A DNA stretch of 27,199 nt from an uncultured Lachnospiraceae bacterium (GCA_910576975.1 CAJTJY010000001.1:189292-216490); one strand, 5' to 3'. Numbered from the stretch's first letter, positions 7,699 to 15,247 are shown. Notes: generated by a model from the letters alone, not told the origin. Numbers and translations: made by a program.

Positions 7699-8041
7699 TG
7701 GAGCTGAGGGGAATCGAACCCCTGTCCGAAAGTCAATTCACTATGGCATCTCCCATTACAGTCATTAATTTATCTTTCCCTCTGCCGGACGCCTAATGAC
7801 AGGCTTCCGGTTTCAGTAGCTTCATGATACGCCCATGCGCGCAAAGCTTAACGCATGTCGTTTCCCACATAGTCGAAGCCGGTATCTTAAACTGTGGGTG
7901 GTCTAAGGCCGACTGCTGCAACTAGGCAGCGATTGCTAAATTGTCTTCAGCGTTTATATTTATTATTCCCGTTTTTGGGCGGTCAGGAGCCGCCAATGGC
8001 TTCCATAGCTTCACAACCCCCGTCGAAACCAGTACAACCCC
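7699..8041 (-). ncRNA. ssrA: Transfer-messenger RNA (tmRNA)
   Basis: About 343 nt. The 5' end GGGGUUG pairs with CAGCUCC at the 3' end (7 bp, then discriminator A at 7699; CCA is not encoded). The conserved start reads GUACUGGUUUCGACGGGGG, and the T-arm GGGGUUCGAUUCCCC lies near 7706-7722. The tag reading frame ends ...AEDNLAIAA followed by UAG (about 7921-7950), the hydrophobic AIAA-type degradation tag usual in Clostridia. Pseudoknot arms such as CCGCCC/GGCGG surround it. tmRNA rescues stalled ribosomes together with SmpB, whose gene lies directly upstream. Confidence 0.97.
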
Positions 8042-8073
8042 CTGGTTTAACTGCTGTTATTCAGCGATATTTT

Positions 8074-8103
8074 ATTATAGCAAGAGAGACAGGATAAAGT
8101 CAA
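8074..8103 (-). promoter_or_regulatory. Sigma-A promoter of ssrA
   Basis: TTGACT (8098-8103) and TATAAT (8074-8079) are 18 nt apart on the minus strand. The -35 element begins 2 nt after the smpB stop codon. A start near 8067 gives a 5' precursor of about 25 nt for RNase P to remove. Confidence 0.8.
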
Positions 8104-8105
8104 TA

Positions 8106-8573
8106 CTAATAGAGATTTTTAACTTTAAATTCCCGTTCGGACTCTCTGCGCATGTCTTTTTTTGCAATATCCTGGCGTTTGTCATAGAGTTTTTTCCCTT
8201 TCGCCAGTGCGATTTCTACTTTGACCAGGCTGCCCTTAAAATAAACTTGAAGCGGAACGATAGTATAACCTTTCTCTTTCATTTTGCCAGCAATTTTATT
8301 TATCTCATATTTATGCATCAGCAGCTTCCTTGGACGAAGCGGATCTTTGTTGAAAATATTTCCTTTTTCATAAGGGCTGATATGCATTCCATGTATCACC
8401 GCCTCACCTTTCTCAATACTGATAAAAGACTCCTTGACAGAGCATTTCCCCATCCGCAGAGACTTTACCTCGGTCCCTGCAAGGCTGATCCCCGCCTCAT
8501 ACTTCTCTTCTATAAAATAGTCGTGAAATGCTTTTTTATTGTTGGCAATTAATTTTATGCTTGCTTTGCCCAT
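8106..8573 (-). CDS. smpB: SsrA-binding protein SmpB
   Basis: 155 aa, full length. SmpB binds the tRNA-like domain of tmRNA and places it in the A site of stalled ribosomes. Visible family motifs are IANNKKAFHDYFIEEKYEAGISL, GTEVKSLR, and the C-terminal basic helix with GKKLYDKRQDIAKKDM that reads the empty mRNA channel. It lies between rnr and ssrA, the usual Firmicute arrangement. GGGAGGAAAGAA precedes the start at 8573. Confidence 0.97.
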   Translation of the reverse strand: MGKASIKLIANNKKAFHDYFIEEKYEAGISLAGTEVKSLRMGKCSVKESFISIEKGEAVIHGMHISPYEKGNIFNKDPLRPRKLLMHKYEINKIAGKMKEKGYTIVPLQVYFKGSLVKVEIALAKGKKLYDKRQDIAKKDMRRESEREFKVKNLY

Positions 8574-8607
8574 TTCTTTCCTCCCTTTTTGTTTTAATAT
8601 ATTCCAG

Positions 8608-8750
8608 GATTCTCTTTATGCCTGATTTTGCGTGAAGATTTTTGGTCAGATGCGCACAAATTTATGAGGCGTACCCAGGTGGCACGTAGACTAAATATGT
8701 GTGCATTTAACGTAAAATCAGCCGCAAAATCAGGTATGCGGGAGATTCTC
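8608..8750. repeat. Imperfect inverted repeat, rnr-smpB gap
   Basis: The 192-nt gap between rnr and smpB holds a large imperfect palindrome. CCTGATTTTGCG (8621-8632) matches CGCAAAATCAGG (8723-8734) in reverse. Pairing continues inward with a few gaps to GCGCACA (8652-8658) against TGTGTGC (8698-8704), giving arms of about 38-45 nt around a ~40-nt centre (TACCCAGGTGGCACGTAG). The same 7-mer GATTCTC flanks it as a direct repeat at 8608-8614 and 8744-8750. It could be a small mobile repeat with target duplication, or a structured RNA within the operon. A 76-codon frame across it is judged spurious. Confidence 0.5.
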
Positions 8751-8765
8751 AGAGTACATATATCG

Positions 8766-10952
8766 TTATGACCGGTATCTGCCGATGTCTTCCGCCGAGG
8801 CGCCAAGGCCAAATGCCTTTGCATGTTCTGGCAATACGAAATCTATGGTACGCATATGCAGATTCGTGTCTGCCACAACCACCTCGATTTTCTGTCCCAG
8901 CTTGAATATTCTGCCCGTAGCTTCCCCTGTCAGCTCATAGGTCTCCTCATTAAAGTGATAATAATCGTCCGTCAGGTTGGTAATGTGAACCATTCCCTCT
9001 ATGGTATTCGGCAATTCCACATACATGCCCCATGATGTCACGCTAGAAATCACTCCCTCAAAGCTCTCTCCAACACGCTCCGACATATACTGAACCTTTT
9101 TGAGCTTATCTGTCTCACGCTCCGCCTCTTCCGCCCGCCGTTCCCTGGCGCTTGACTGCGCCGCAACCTCCGGCAATATCCGTTCATAATGAGAATATCG
9201 TTTCTGATTCATTTTTCCCCGCAGCGTTTCCTTTATGATACGGTGGATCTGCAGATCTGGATACCTTCGTATGGGCGACGTGAAATGACAATAATACTGG
9301 GTGGCAAGCCCAAAATGCCCGGTATTTTGCGTCGTATATTTCGCCTGTTTCATAGAGCGCAATGTCAGTCTGCTAATCAACGGTTCTTCTGGCGTGTCTT
9401 CAATTTTTTCTAACAGCTTCTGCAATTCTTTAGGGTGAATTTCCTCCTGCCCGATTTTAATGGAATAACCAAAATTATTGATAAACGTCCCAAGCTTTCG
9501 GATCTTCTCGGAATCTGGCGTATCATGAGTACGATAGACAAAGGGAATTTCTTGCCAGAAAAAATCCTGCGCCACGGTCTCGTTGGCAATCAACATAAAA
9601 TCCTCAATAATCCTGGTAGCCACATTTCGCTCATAAGGCTTGATTTCCAACGGCCTGCCCTGGCGGTCGAGTATTATTTTCGTTTCCGGGAAATCAAAAT
9701 CAATCGAGCCTCGTTTCCTTCGTTTTTCCCGCAGGATCGCTGCCAACTCCTCCATCCGTTCAAACATAGGAATCAATTCCTGATATTCCCTGCGTTCCGC
9801 TTGATCCTGATCTTTCAGAATCTTGCGCACGCTGGTATAGCTCATTCTTTTATCCACCCGCACCACGGTTTCCGCTATCTTATGATCTATGACTGCGCCT
9901 TTCTTGTCTATTAACATGATGCAGCTTAGCGCAAGGCGGTCTTCGCCCGCATTGAGGGAACAAATTCCATTTGACAACGCATGAGGCAACATGGGAATCA
10001 CACGATCCACCAAATAAACGCTGGTTCCACGCTCCAACGCCTCTACATCCAAAGCGCTGCGTTCTTGAACATAATTGGTCACGTCTGCGATGTGCACGCC
10101 CAGGCGGTAAGCATCTCCTTCCTTGGTCAGTGTAATGGCGTCGTCCAAATCTTTGGCATCCTCGCCGTCAATCGTCACCATCTGCCAATCCCTGATGTCC
10201 ATCCTTCCCGCCATGTCAGCGGCGCTCACGGGTTTTCCGACATTTTCCGCTTGCTTTAGCACCTTTTCTGGAAATTCCACTGGAAGATCATACCCTTTTA
10301 CAATGGACATGATATCCGTTCCTGGGTCATTGACATGCCCGATAATCTCTATAATCTTCCCCTCTGGCTTCTTCTTGTCATTGCCATAATCCGTAAGCTG
10401 CACCACCACTTTATGCCCGTCGACAGCCCCTTTGAAATGTTCCAGAGGTATAAAGATGTCCTGCCCCATTTTCAAGTTGTCTGGAATCACGAATCCAAAA
10501 CTCTTATTCTTTTGAAAGGTTCCCACTACCTGGGTAAGGTTCCTCTGCAAAATCTTTACCACTGCGCCTTCGAGCCGTTTGCCGGAGGCAGAGCGTTCCG
10601 CTGAAAGAGCCACCTGTACGGTATCTCCGTGCATGGCGCCGTTTACCAGGGATTCCGATATGAATATATCCTCTGCTTCCCCCTCAACGGCAACAAATCC
10701 GAAGCCTCTTGCATTTCCAATAAAAGTGCCTGTCAGGTATTTTCCTTCTGCCTTGGAATATTTTCCCCGCTTGGATAATTCAATTTTACCTTCTGCCAAT
10801 AACTCATGCAACACTTCCTCCAGCGCCGGACGTTCTTCCCTTGGCACATTCAAAAGAATTGCAAGTTCTTTGATTTTCATAGGTACATAGAGCTCGCTGC
10901 ACATAAACTCATATATCATTTTTTTTCTATTTTCCAATAATTCTTTTTCCAT
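8766..10952 (-). CDS. rnr: Ribonuclease R
   Basis: 728 aa, typical length. A 3'-5' exoribonuclease that degrades structured RNA and works with tmRNA-SmpB to remove faulty mRNAs. The domains run in order: N-terminal winged helix (about 1-65), cold-shock domains CSD1 (about 70-130, ARGFGFVAVE) and CSD2 (about 140-205, SFGFVIPD), the RNB catalytic core (about 250-580) and S1 (about 630-715). The active-site motif DGEDAKDLDDA is at 262-272 with its metal-binding aspartates intact. HFTSPIRRYPDLQIHR, typical of RNase II/R, follows. It is unusual only in lacking a long basic C-terminal tail after S1. It is part of secG-rnr-smpB-ssrA. Confidence 0.97.
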   Translation of the reverse strand: MEKELLENRKKMIYEFMCSELYVPMKIKELAILLNVPREERPALEEVLHELLAEGKIELSKRGKYSKAEGKYLTGTFIGNARGFGFVAVEGEAEDIFISESLVNGAMHGDTVQVALSAERSASGKRLEGAVVKILQRNLTQVVGTFQKNKSFGFVIPDNLKMGQDIFIPLEHFKGAVDGHKVVVQLTDYGNDKKKPEGKIIEIIGHVNDPGTDIMSIVKGYDLPVEFPEKVLKQAENVGKPVSAADMAGRMDIRDWQMVTIDGEDAKDLDDAITLTKEGDAYRLGVHIADVTNYVQERSALDVEALERGTSVYLVDRVIPMLPHALSNGICSLNAGEDRLALSCIMLIDKKGAVIDHKIAETVVRVDKRMSYTSVRKILKDQDQAERREYQELIPMFERMEELAAILREKRRKRGSIDFDFPETKIILDRQGRPLEIKPYERNVATRIIEDFMLIANETVAQDFFWQEIPFVYRTHDTPDSEKIRKLGTFINNFGYSIKIGQEEIHPKELQKLLEKIEDTPEEPLISRLTLRSMKQAKYTTQNTGHFGLATQYYCHFTSPIRRYPDLQIHRIIKETLRGKMNQKRYSHYERILPEVAAQSSARERRAEEAERETDKLKKVQYMSERVGESFEGVISSVTSWGMYVELPNTIEGMVHITNLTDDYYHFNEETYELTGEATGRIFKLGQKIEVVVADTNLHMRTIDFVLPEHAKAFGLGASAEDIGRYRS

Positions 10953-10974
10953 AAACTTCTCCTAATATTTTAAT

Positions 10975-11074
10975 TGACATCTCAAACGGGAGGGCTTTTT
11001 ATCTGATGGGATTAAGATGTCAAAAGGCCTCTATTGTTCTGAAAGTCATTGAGACCTTTTGACACCTTGAATCC
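10975..11074 (-). promoter_or_regulatory. Mutually exclusive hairpins in the rnr leader
   Basis: Reading the minus strand, arm a (11055-11074, ending GTGTCAAAAGG) can pair with arm b (11009-11028, starting CCTTTTGACA) over about 19 positions. Arm b can also pair through TTGACATCT with arm c, AGATGTCAA (10975-10983). Arms a and c compete for b, the layout of an attenuator or translational switch. Arm c ends about 10 nt before the AGGAG of rnr. There is no U-tract after the a-b hairpin. Confidence 0.45.
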
Positions 11075-11102
11075 TTAAAGACAATGTCAGCGCAATTTCC
11101 TG

Positions 11103-11138
11103 ATAAGACAAAGAAAGACTGCCGTAACCGACAGTCTT
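11103..11138 (-). terminator. Terminator of secG
   Basis: On the minus strand AAGACTGTCG, loop GTTA and CGGCAGTCTT (11115-11138) form a 10-bp stem followed by TCTTTGTCTT. It lies 17 nt after the secG stop, so rnr is either read through or transcribed from its own unseen promoter. Confidence 0.8.
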
Positions 11139-11154
11139 CCTGGATTCTTCCCTG

Positions 11155-11394
11155 TTAAAAGCTTCCAATATTCAATACACCGGCAATTACCAGGAACAAA
11201 ATTACCAAAAGCCTGGTTATCATCACAAGCCTTCCTTCCATGGAACGCCCCTTGTTCTTGCCCCAGTATGTGTCTGCGGCGCCGCTGATAGCCCCAAGTC
11301 CTGCTGATTTGCCTTCCTGCATCAATACGATGACTGTCAATACAATGCTGATCAATATAAATATTACCATTAATACTGTCTTTAATACTGCCAC
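11155..11394 (-). CDS. secG: Preprotein translocase subunit SecG
   Basis: 79 aa from a GTG at 11394. An in-frame TTG at 11401-11403 would start 1 nt after the AGGAGG and is too close, while the GTG is 10 nt from it. Two transmembrane helices are visible: AVLKTVLMVIFILISIVLTVIVLM and LVMITRLLVILFLVIAGVLNIG. Between them is the conserved cytoplasmic loop MQEGKSAGLGAISGAADTYWGKNKG. SecG joins SecYE in the membrane and speeds protein export. Heads the secG-rnr-smpB-ssrA group. Confidence 0.95.
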   Translation of the reverse strand: MAVLKTVLMVIFILISIVLTVIVLMQEGKSAGLGAISGAADTYWGKNKGRSMEGRLVMITRLLVILFLVIAGVLNIGSF

Positions 11395-11438
11395 TTTTCT
11401 CAAACCTCCTGCAATTGTTCCTGCTGATAACTTGTATC

Positions 11439-11467
11439 ATCTTATCACATCTGGGTATAATTTTCAA
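11439..11467 (-). promoter_or_regulatory. Sigma-A promoter of secG
   Basis: TTGAAA (11462-11467) and TAAGAT (11439-11444) are 17 nt apart on the minus strand, with a TGA just before the -10 (extended -10 type). It gives a leader of about 38 nt. Confidence 0.65.
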
Positions 11468-11477
11468 TATGTTTTTA

Positions 11478-11515
11478 TTTGAGTTTCCGTATTCTGTAAT
11501 TTTATCGCATCAAAA
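11478..11515 (+). repeat. Degenerate half copy of the 15260-15444 repeat
   Basis: TTTGAGTTTCCGTATTCTG and the following bases to CAAAA match the left arm of the palindrome at 15260-15296 (TTTGAGTTTCCGCATTTTG...), with roughly 30 of 37 positions identical and one indel. No matching right arm is present here. Confidence 0.55.
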
Positions 11516-11529
11516 GTTCCTAATAAAAC

Positions 11530-11567
11530 AAAAAATCCATAACCGATGCTCACTTTCGCCAGTTATG
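11530..11567 (-). terminator. Terminator of the tRNA operon
   Basis: On the minus strand CATAACTG (11560-11567) pairs with CGGTTATG (11538-11545), an 8-bp stem with one G-U pair, followed by GATTTTTTG. It lies 45 nt after tRNA-Met. Confidence 0.65.
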
Positions 11568-11611
11568 AATTGTTAACATGCCATAATATAAAATTGACTG
11601 AATATAAAAAA

Positions 11612-11685
11612 TAGCGGAAGAGGGATTTGAACCCCCGACACCACGGGTATGAACCGTGTGCTCTCGCCAACTGAGCTATTCCGCC
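11612..11685 (-). tRNA. tRNA-Met (CAU)
   Basis: 74-nt cloverleaf without encoded CCA. Acceptor GGCGGAA pairs with TTCCGCT. The D-arm is GCTCAGTTGGCGAGAGC, the anticodon loop TTCATAC and the T-arm GGGGGTTCAAATCCCTC. The CAU anticodon with an elongator-like acceptor points to elongator Met; tRNA-Ile2 (lysidine) cannot be fully excluded by eye. Confidence 0.93.
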
Positions 11686-11703
11686 GTAATTATTAAAAAG
11701 AAA

Positions 11704-11776
11704 TGGGACCTACAGGGCTCGAACCTGTGACCCTCTGCTTGTAAGGCAGATGCTCTCCCAGCTGAGCTAAGATCCC
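11704..11776 (-). tRNA. tRNA-Val (UAC)
   Basis: 73-nt cloverleaf without encoded CCA. Acceptor GGGATCT pairs with AGGTCCC. The D-arm is GCTCAGCTGGGAGAGC, the anticodon loop CTTACAA (anticodon UAC) and the T-arm ACAGGTTCGAGCCCTGT. It is 18 nt upstream of tRNA-Met and cotranscribed with it. Confidence 0.96.
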
Positions 11777-11830
11777 ATGTCCATCTCAATCAGCATTCCT
11801 GCTCTATGCTCTCTTGCCGACTGCTTATCC

Positions 11831-11860
11831 ATTATACTATCATTCTCGATCAAATGTCAA
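11831..11860 (-). promoter_or_regulatory. Sigma-A promoter of the tRNA pair
   Basis: Perfect TTGACA (11855-11860) and TATAAT (11831-11836) on the minus strand, 18 nt apart, giving a start near 11824. The region further upstream (11861-11999) is AT-rich and holds no gene. Confidence 0.85.
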
Positions 11861-11999
11861 GCCCTATTTTGAAATTTTTTCTAATTTTTTGAATCATCTT
11901 TCTTGACAAACATCTGAGAAAGCTGAATCTGCCGCTTTTATCGGATTTTGGATTCGAGGCTGCCACACGGCGCTCCTGTAAAGAAAGCTTAAAAATAAA

Positions 12000-12165
12000 C
12001 TAGTGTACTGACACATTTATATTCAGGCAAACCTCCTTGCCCGATTGCCCATCAGACTGCGTTGTCATCAGTCAACGATGCCACCGCATCGCCTCCTTCT
12101 TCCGTCTTGCTGATGAACAATCGTTCTGCAGAGTTTCGCCAGATATAAATGTGTCAGTACACTAG
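12000..12165. mobile_element. MITE copy 1 with CTAG target duplication
   Basis: A 158-bp non-coding element (12004-12161) flanked by CTAG on both sides (12000-12003, 12162-12165). Its ends are a perfect 19-bp inverted repeat, TGTACTGACACATTTATAT, extended imperfectly for about 10 more positions. The interior has a small hairpin (GATGC/GCATC) and no credible ORF. It is the reverse complement of the copy at 21533-21690 with a single difference. It lies 14 nt after the dapL stop. On the minus strand its outer stem is followed by TTTATTTTTAAG, so it may also end dapL transcripts. Confidence 0.92.
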
Positions 12166-12179
12166 ATAAGATGATTTGC

Positions 12180-13394
12180 TTACAGCTTCTTGACACGCTC
12201 AATAGCCGCAAGCGTATTTTCACGGCTTCCAAAGGCTGTAAGCCGGAAATACCCTTCTCCGCTTGGACCAAAGCCGGAGCCAGGAGTTCCCACGACATTT
12301 GCTCGTTCCAGCAAATAATCAAAAAATTCCCAGGATGACATCTGACCAGGAGTCTTCAGCCAGATATAAGGGGCGTTCACACCGCCAAAAACAGTGTAGC
12401 CCGCTTCTATCAAGCCTTCCTTGATCACAGATGCATTTTTCATATAATAAGCCACTTGCTCCTTGAGCTGCGCTTTGCCCTCTTTACTGTAGGTTGCCTC
12501 TCCGGCGCGCTGCACGATATAAGGCGCTCCATTAAACTTAGTGCCATGACGGCGCGCCCACATGCCGTGAAGCGACACATCCTTGCATTTGAGCTCCTTT
12601 GGAATCACTGTGTAGCCCAAACGCACCCCTGTAAATCCTGCGTTTTTGGAAAAGCTCTTGAGCTCGATCGCACAGGTCCTTGCGCCTTGGCACTCATAAA
12701 TGGAATGCGCCACATCCTGCTCAGAAATATATGCCTCATATGCGCCGTCATAGATGATCACAGCACCTACCTTGTTGGCATAATCCACCCATTCCTGCAA
12801 CTGTCCCCTGGTGATGGTAGTGCCTGTGGGATTATTTGGCAGGCAAAGATAAATCATATCCGGGGTTTGCTTTGGAAATTCTGGAACAAATCCATTTTCC
12901 ATCGTGCATGGCATATAGATCACATCGCTCCAGGTCTCTGTCTTTGCATCATAGACACCCGTCCTGCCTGACATCACGTTAGAGTCCACATACACCGGGT
13001 ATACCGGATCACACACTGCAATCTTATTGTCCGCCCCAAAAATCTCCTGGATATTGGCTGAGTCGCTTTTTGCACCGTCTGACACAAAGATTTCGTCTGG
13101 CGCAATGTCGCAGCCTCTTTGCTGATAATCATGTTTTGCAATGGCATTCCTTAAAAATTCATATCCTAAGTCGGGGGCATAACCGTGAAATGTCTCTGCT
13201 TTGCCCATCTCGTCCACCGCCTTGTGCATAGCTTCAATTACTGCCGGGGCTAATGGCTGGGTGACATCTCCAATCCCCAAGCGAATGATATCCTTCTCTG
13301 GATTTGCCTCGGCAAAGGCTGATACTTTCTTTGCAATGGTGCTGAACAGGTAGCTTCCTGGCAGCTTCTGATAATTTTCATTTACCTTAAACAT
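12180..13394 (-). CDS. dapL: LL-diaminopimelate aminotransferase
   Basis: 404 aa from ATG 13394. Two earlier in-frame ATGs (13406 and 13397) overlap or abut the GGAGG, while 13394 is 5 nt from it and gives the family start MFKVNENYQKLPGSYLF. DapL is a fold-type I PLP enzyme that converts tetrahydrodipicolinate straight to LL-diaminopimelate with glutamate as amino donor, bypassing the acylated intermediates. Visible are GDVTQPL (about 42-48), PVYPVYVD, LPNNPTG (185-191), YDGAYEAYI (215-223) and the PLP lysine in SFSKNAG (K250). The next enzyme of the lysine/peptidoglycan route, dapF, lies immediately upstream with a 38-nt gap, so the two are one operon. Confidence 0.97.
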   Translation of the reverse strand: MFKVNENYQKLPGSYLFSTIAKKVSAFAEANPEKDIIRLGIGDVTQPLAPAVIEAMHKAVDEMGKAETFHGYAPDLGYEFLRNAIAKHDYQQRGCDIAPDEIFVSDGAKSDSANIQEIFGADNKIAVCDPVYPVYVDSNVMSGRTGVYDAKTETWSDVIYMPCTMENGFVPEFPKQTPDMIYLCLPNNPTGTTITRGQLQEWVDYANKVGAVIIYDGAYEAYISEQDVAHSIYECQGARTCAIELKSFSKNAGFTGVRLGYTVIPKELKCKDVSLHGMWARRHGTKFNGAPYIVQRAGEATYSKEGKAQLKEQVAYYMKNASVIKEGLIEAGYTVFGGVNAPYIWLKTPGQMSSWEFFDYLLERANVVGTPGSGFGPSGEGYFRLTAFGSRENTLAAIERVKKL

Positions 13395-13432
13395 CATATC
13401 CTCCATTCTATGCGTTTTTGCATCTCATGTTT

Positions 13433-14284
13433 CTATTGCATCTCTTGCGGCAGGCTGATCTCCCCGTCAAAAACCGTGACGGCAGGCCCCGTCATATATA
13501 CAGAGGCGTCATTGCCCTCCCAGCTAATTTTAAGATCCCCGCCAGTAAGATGAACCGTCACTTCTGTTTCACACTTTCCATTGAGCATCGCCGCAACGGC
13601 AGCGGCACAAGAACCAGTCCCGCAGGCAAGCGTCTCTCCGCTTCCCCGCTCCCAGACCCGCATTCTCAAGGTCCGCTCGTCTATCACATTTACAAACTCG
13701 GTATTGATCCGTTTGGGAAATCTTGAATGATTTTCAAATTGCGGCCCGAGCTTTTCCAAATCTAATGTCCTGACGTCCTCCTCGAAAAACAGCACGCAAT
13801 GGGGATTCCCCATAGACACTGCCGTCATATGATATATTTTCCCGCCTGCTTCCAGTGGCACATTGACTGCTTGCTGCGCATCGGCAATAACCGGGATTTC
13901 TGACGTCTTTAGACAAGGCGCGCCCATATTTACTTTTACCTGGGATACTGTCCCTTGCTCCAGAGTTAAATTGAGATATTTGATCCCTGCAAGTGTATCG
14001 ACGCTAATCTGCGTCTGATCGGTCATTCCATGATCATAGACATATTTTGCCACGCAGCGGATAGCATTTCCGCACATTTCTCCCTGAGAACCATCGGCAT
14101 TATACATTGCCATCTCGAAATCCGCACGCTGTGACGGCCGGATCAAGATCAAACCGTCCGCTCCGATGCCAAAATGGCGGTCACTGACAAATTTTGAGAC
14201 TTTTTCTGGATTCCTTACTTCTTCCTGGAAACAATTTACATAAACATAATCGTTTCCTGCCCCCTGCATTTTTGTAAATTTCAT
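13433..14284 (-). CDS. dapF: Diaminopimelate epimerase
   Basis: 283 aa from ATG 14284, where AAAGGAGACC precedes and the protein begins MKFTKMQGAGNDYVYVN as in the family; the longer frame to 14419 is rejected. It interconverts LL- and meso-diaminopimelate without cofactor, using two cysteines as acid and base. Both are present: C71 in GEMCGNAIRC and C221 in ACGTGSCAAAV. The symmetric two-lobe architecture is intact. It is first in a dapF-dapL operon supplying lysine and peptidoglycan, with its own promoter embedded in the end of the preceding hisA-like gene. Confidence 0.97.
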   Translation of the reverse strand: MKFTKMQGAGNDYVYVNCFQEEVRNPEKVSKFVSDRHFGIGADGLILIRPSQRADFEMAMYNADGSQGEMCGNAIRCVAKYVYDHGMTDQTQISVDTLAGIKYLNLTLEQGTVSQVKVNMGAPCLKTSEIPVIADAQQAVNVPLEAGGKIYHMTAVSMGNPHCVLFFEEDVRTLDLEKLGPQFENHSRFPKRINTEFVNVIDERTLRMRVWERGSGETLACGTGSCAAAVAAMLNGKCETEVTVHLTGGDLKISWEGNDASVYMTGPAVTVFDGEISLPQEMQ

Positions 14285-14378
14285 ACTGGTCTCCTTTATT
14301 CTATTCAAGCGCACTGTGGCGCTTCCGTTCCAGACATCAGATACATTTTCATTTATAATGAAGCTTTTTCTGCCTTTG

Positions 14379-14407
14379 ATCATATCAGTGGTTATTTGGT
14401 TTGTCAA
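14379..14407 (-). promoter_or_regulatory. Sigma-A promoter of dapF-dapL
   Basis: TTGACA (14402-14407) and TATGAT (14379-14384) on the minus strand, spaced 17 nt. The TGA inside the -35 hexamer is the stop codon of the upstream hisA-like gene (14404-14406). The start near 14372 gives a leader of about 88 nt with no riboswitch that I recognise. Confidence 0.75.
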
Positions 14408-15174
14408 CGCCCGCCGCAAATCTTCTCAAACTCCAACACCCCTCCAAACAAATCCAAGGCGCTTCCTATTGTAAAGTTAAGCTTGTCTCTTCCCAGTCTC
14501 TTAAGCTGCTCCAAATCCTCATAGCTCCCGATGCCTCCCGCATAAGTAATGGGAATCTTGCCCCACTTTCCAAGCAGCGCCGCAAGCCCTGTCTCAATTC
14601 CACTAGCTTTTCCTTCCACATCCACCGCATGTATTAGAAACTCATCTGCGTATGCCGACAATTTTTCCAACAGAGGCACTTCAATTCTCTCTTCCGTAAA
14701 GTTCTGCCAGCGGTCGGTGACAATATAGTAACTGTCTGCCCTCTTGCGGCAGCTTAAGTCTAATACCAGATGCTCTTTCCCAACAGCCGTGCACAATCTT
14801 TCCAAGCTGCCGTAATGTATCATTCCTTCCCGAAACACATAAGACGTCACAATGACATGACTAGCCCCTGCCTCAAGGAACTCTTCGGCATTTTCCGGAC
14901 GGATGCCCCCGCCTACCTGCATTCCGCCGGGATATGCGCCAAGGGCTGCCAGGGCCTGGGCTTTCGTCTCCTGATAATATTCACTTTGCGGCGGATTTAA
15001 CAAAATGATATGTCCGCCCCGAATCTGACGCCTGCGATATAATTCTGCAAAAAAAGCAGCGTCCTGCTCTGCCACAAAATTTTCCTCTGCCTGATTTCCG
15101 GCATCCGTTAGGCTTCCTCCTACGATCTGCTTTACCTTTCCATTATGAATGTCGATGCATGGCCGAAATTCCAT
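14404..15174 (-). CDS. hisA: HisA, eukaryotic-type isomerase
   Basis: 256 aa. Phosphoribosylformimino-AICAR-phosphate isomerase, the fourth step of histidine synthesis (Amadori rearrangement of ProFAR to PRFAR), in a TIM-barrel fold. The two catalytic aspartates are visible as D8 in RPCIDIHNGKVKQIVGG and D139 in LVLDLSCRK. Phosphate-binding glycines appear in QVGGGIRP (86-93) and YAGGIGSYEDL (211-221). The start RPCIDIHNGKVKQIVGGSL and the LNPPQSEYYQETK insertion resemble the yeast HIS6 type rather than common bacterial HisA. It stands alone, not in a his operon. It has its own promoter at 15219-15247. AAAGGAGAAGAAAT precedes the ATG. Confidence 0.85.
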   Translation of the reverse strand: MEFRPCIDIHNGKVKQIVGGSLTDAGNQAEENFVAEQDAAFFAELYRRRQIRGGHIILLNPPQSEYYQETKAQALAALGAYPGGMQVGGGIRPENAEEFLEAGASHVIVTSYVFREGMIHYGSLERLCTAVGKEHLVLDLSCRKRADSYYIVTDRWQNFTEERIEVPLLEKLSAYADEFLIHAVDVEGKASGIETGLAALLGKWGKIPITYAGGIGSYEDLEQLKRLGRDKLNFTIGSALDLFGGVLEFEKICGGR

Positions 15175-15218
15175 ATTTCTTCTCCTTTTCCTGACAAAAT
15201 AACGCTTATTGGCTTTTC

Positions 15219-15247
15219 ATTATAAACAAAAAGGAAGATTTATACAA
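15219..15247 (-). promoter_or_regulatory. Promoter of the hisA-like gene
   Basis: TTGTAT (15242-15247) and TATAAT (15219-15224) on the minus strand, 17 nt apart. The leader is about 38 nt. It begins 13 nt to the left of the palindromic repeat at 15260. Confidence 0.6.

Noticed and set aside
7894..8552. Plus-strand frames across ssrA and smpB
   Set aside because: They are antisense to a certain tmRNA and smpB and have no ribosome binding site.
8594..8824. 76-codon minus-strand frame across the rnr end and the palindrome
   Set aside because: It overlaps rnr in another frame, lacks a ribosome binding site and is explained by the inverted repeat.
12068..12322. 84-codon frame through MITE copy 1 into dapL
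   Set aside because: Its first part is dapL in the wrong frame and the rest is the non-coding element.
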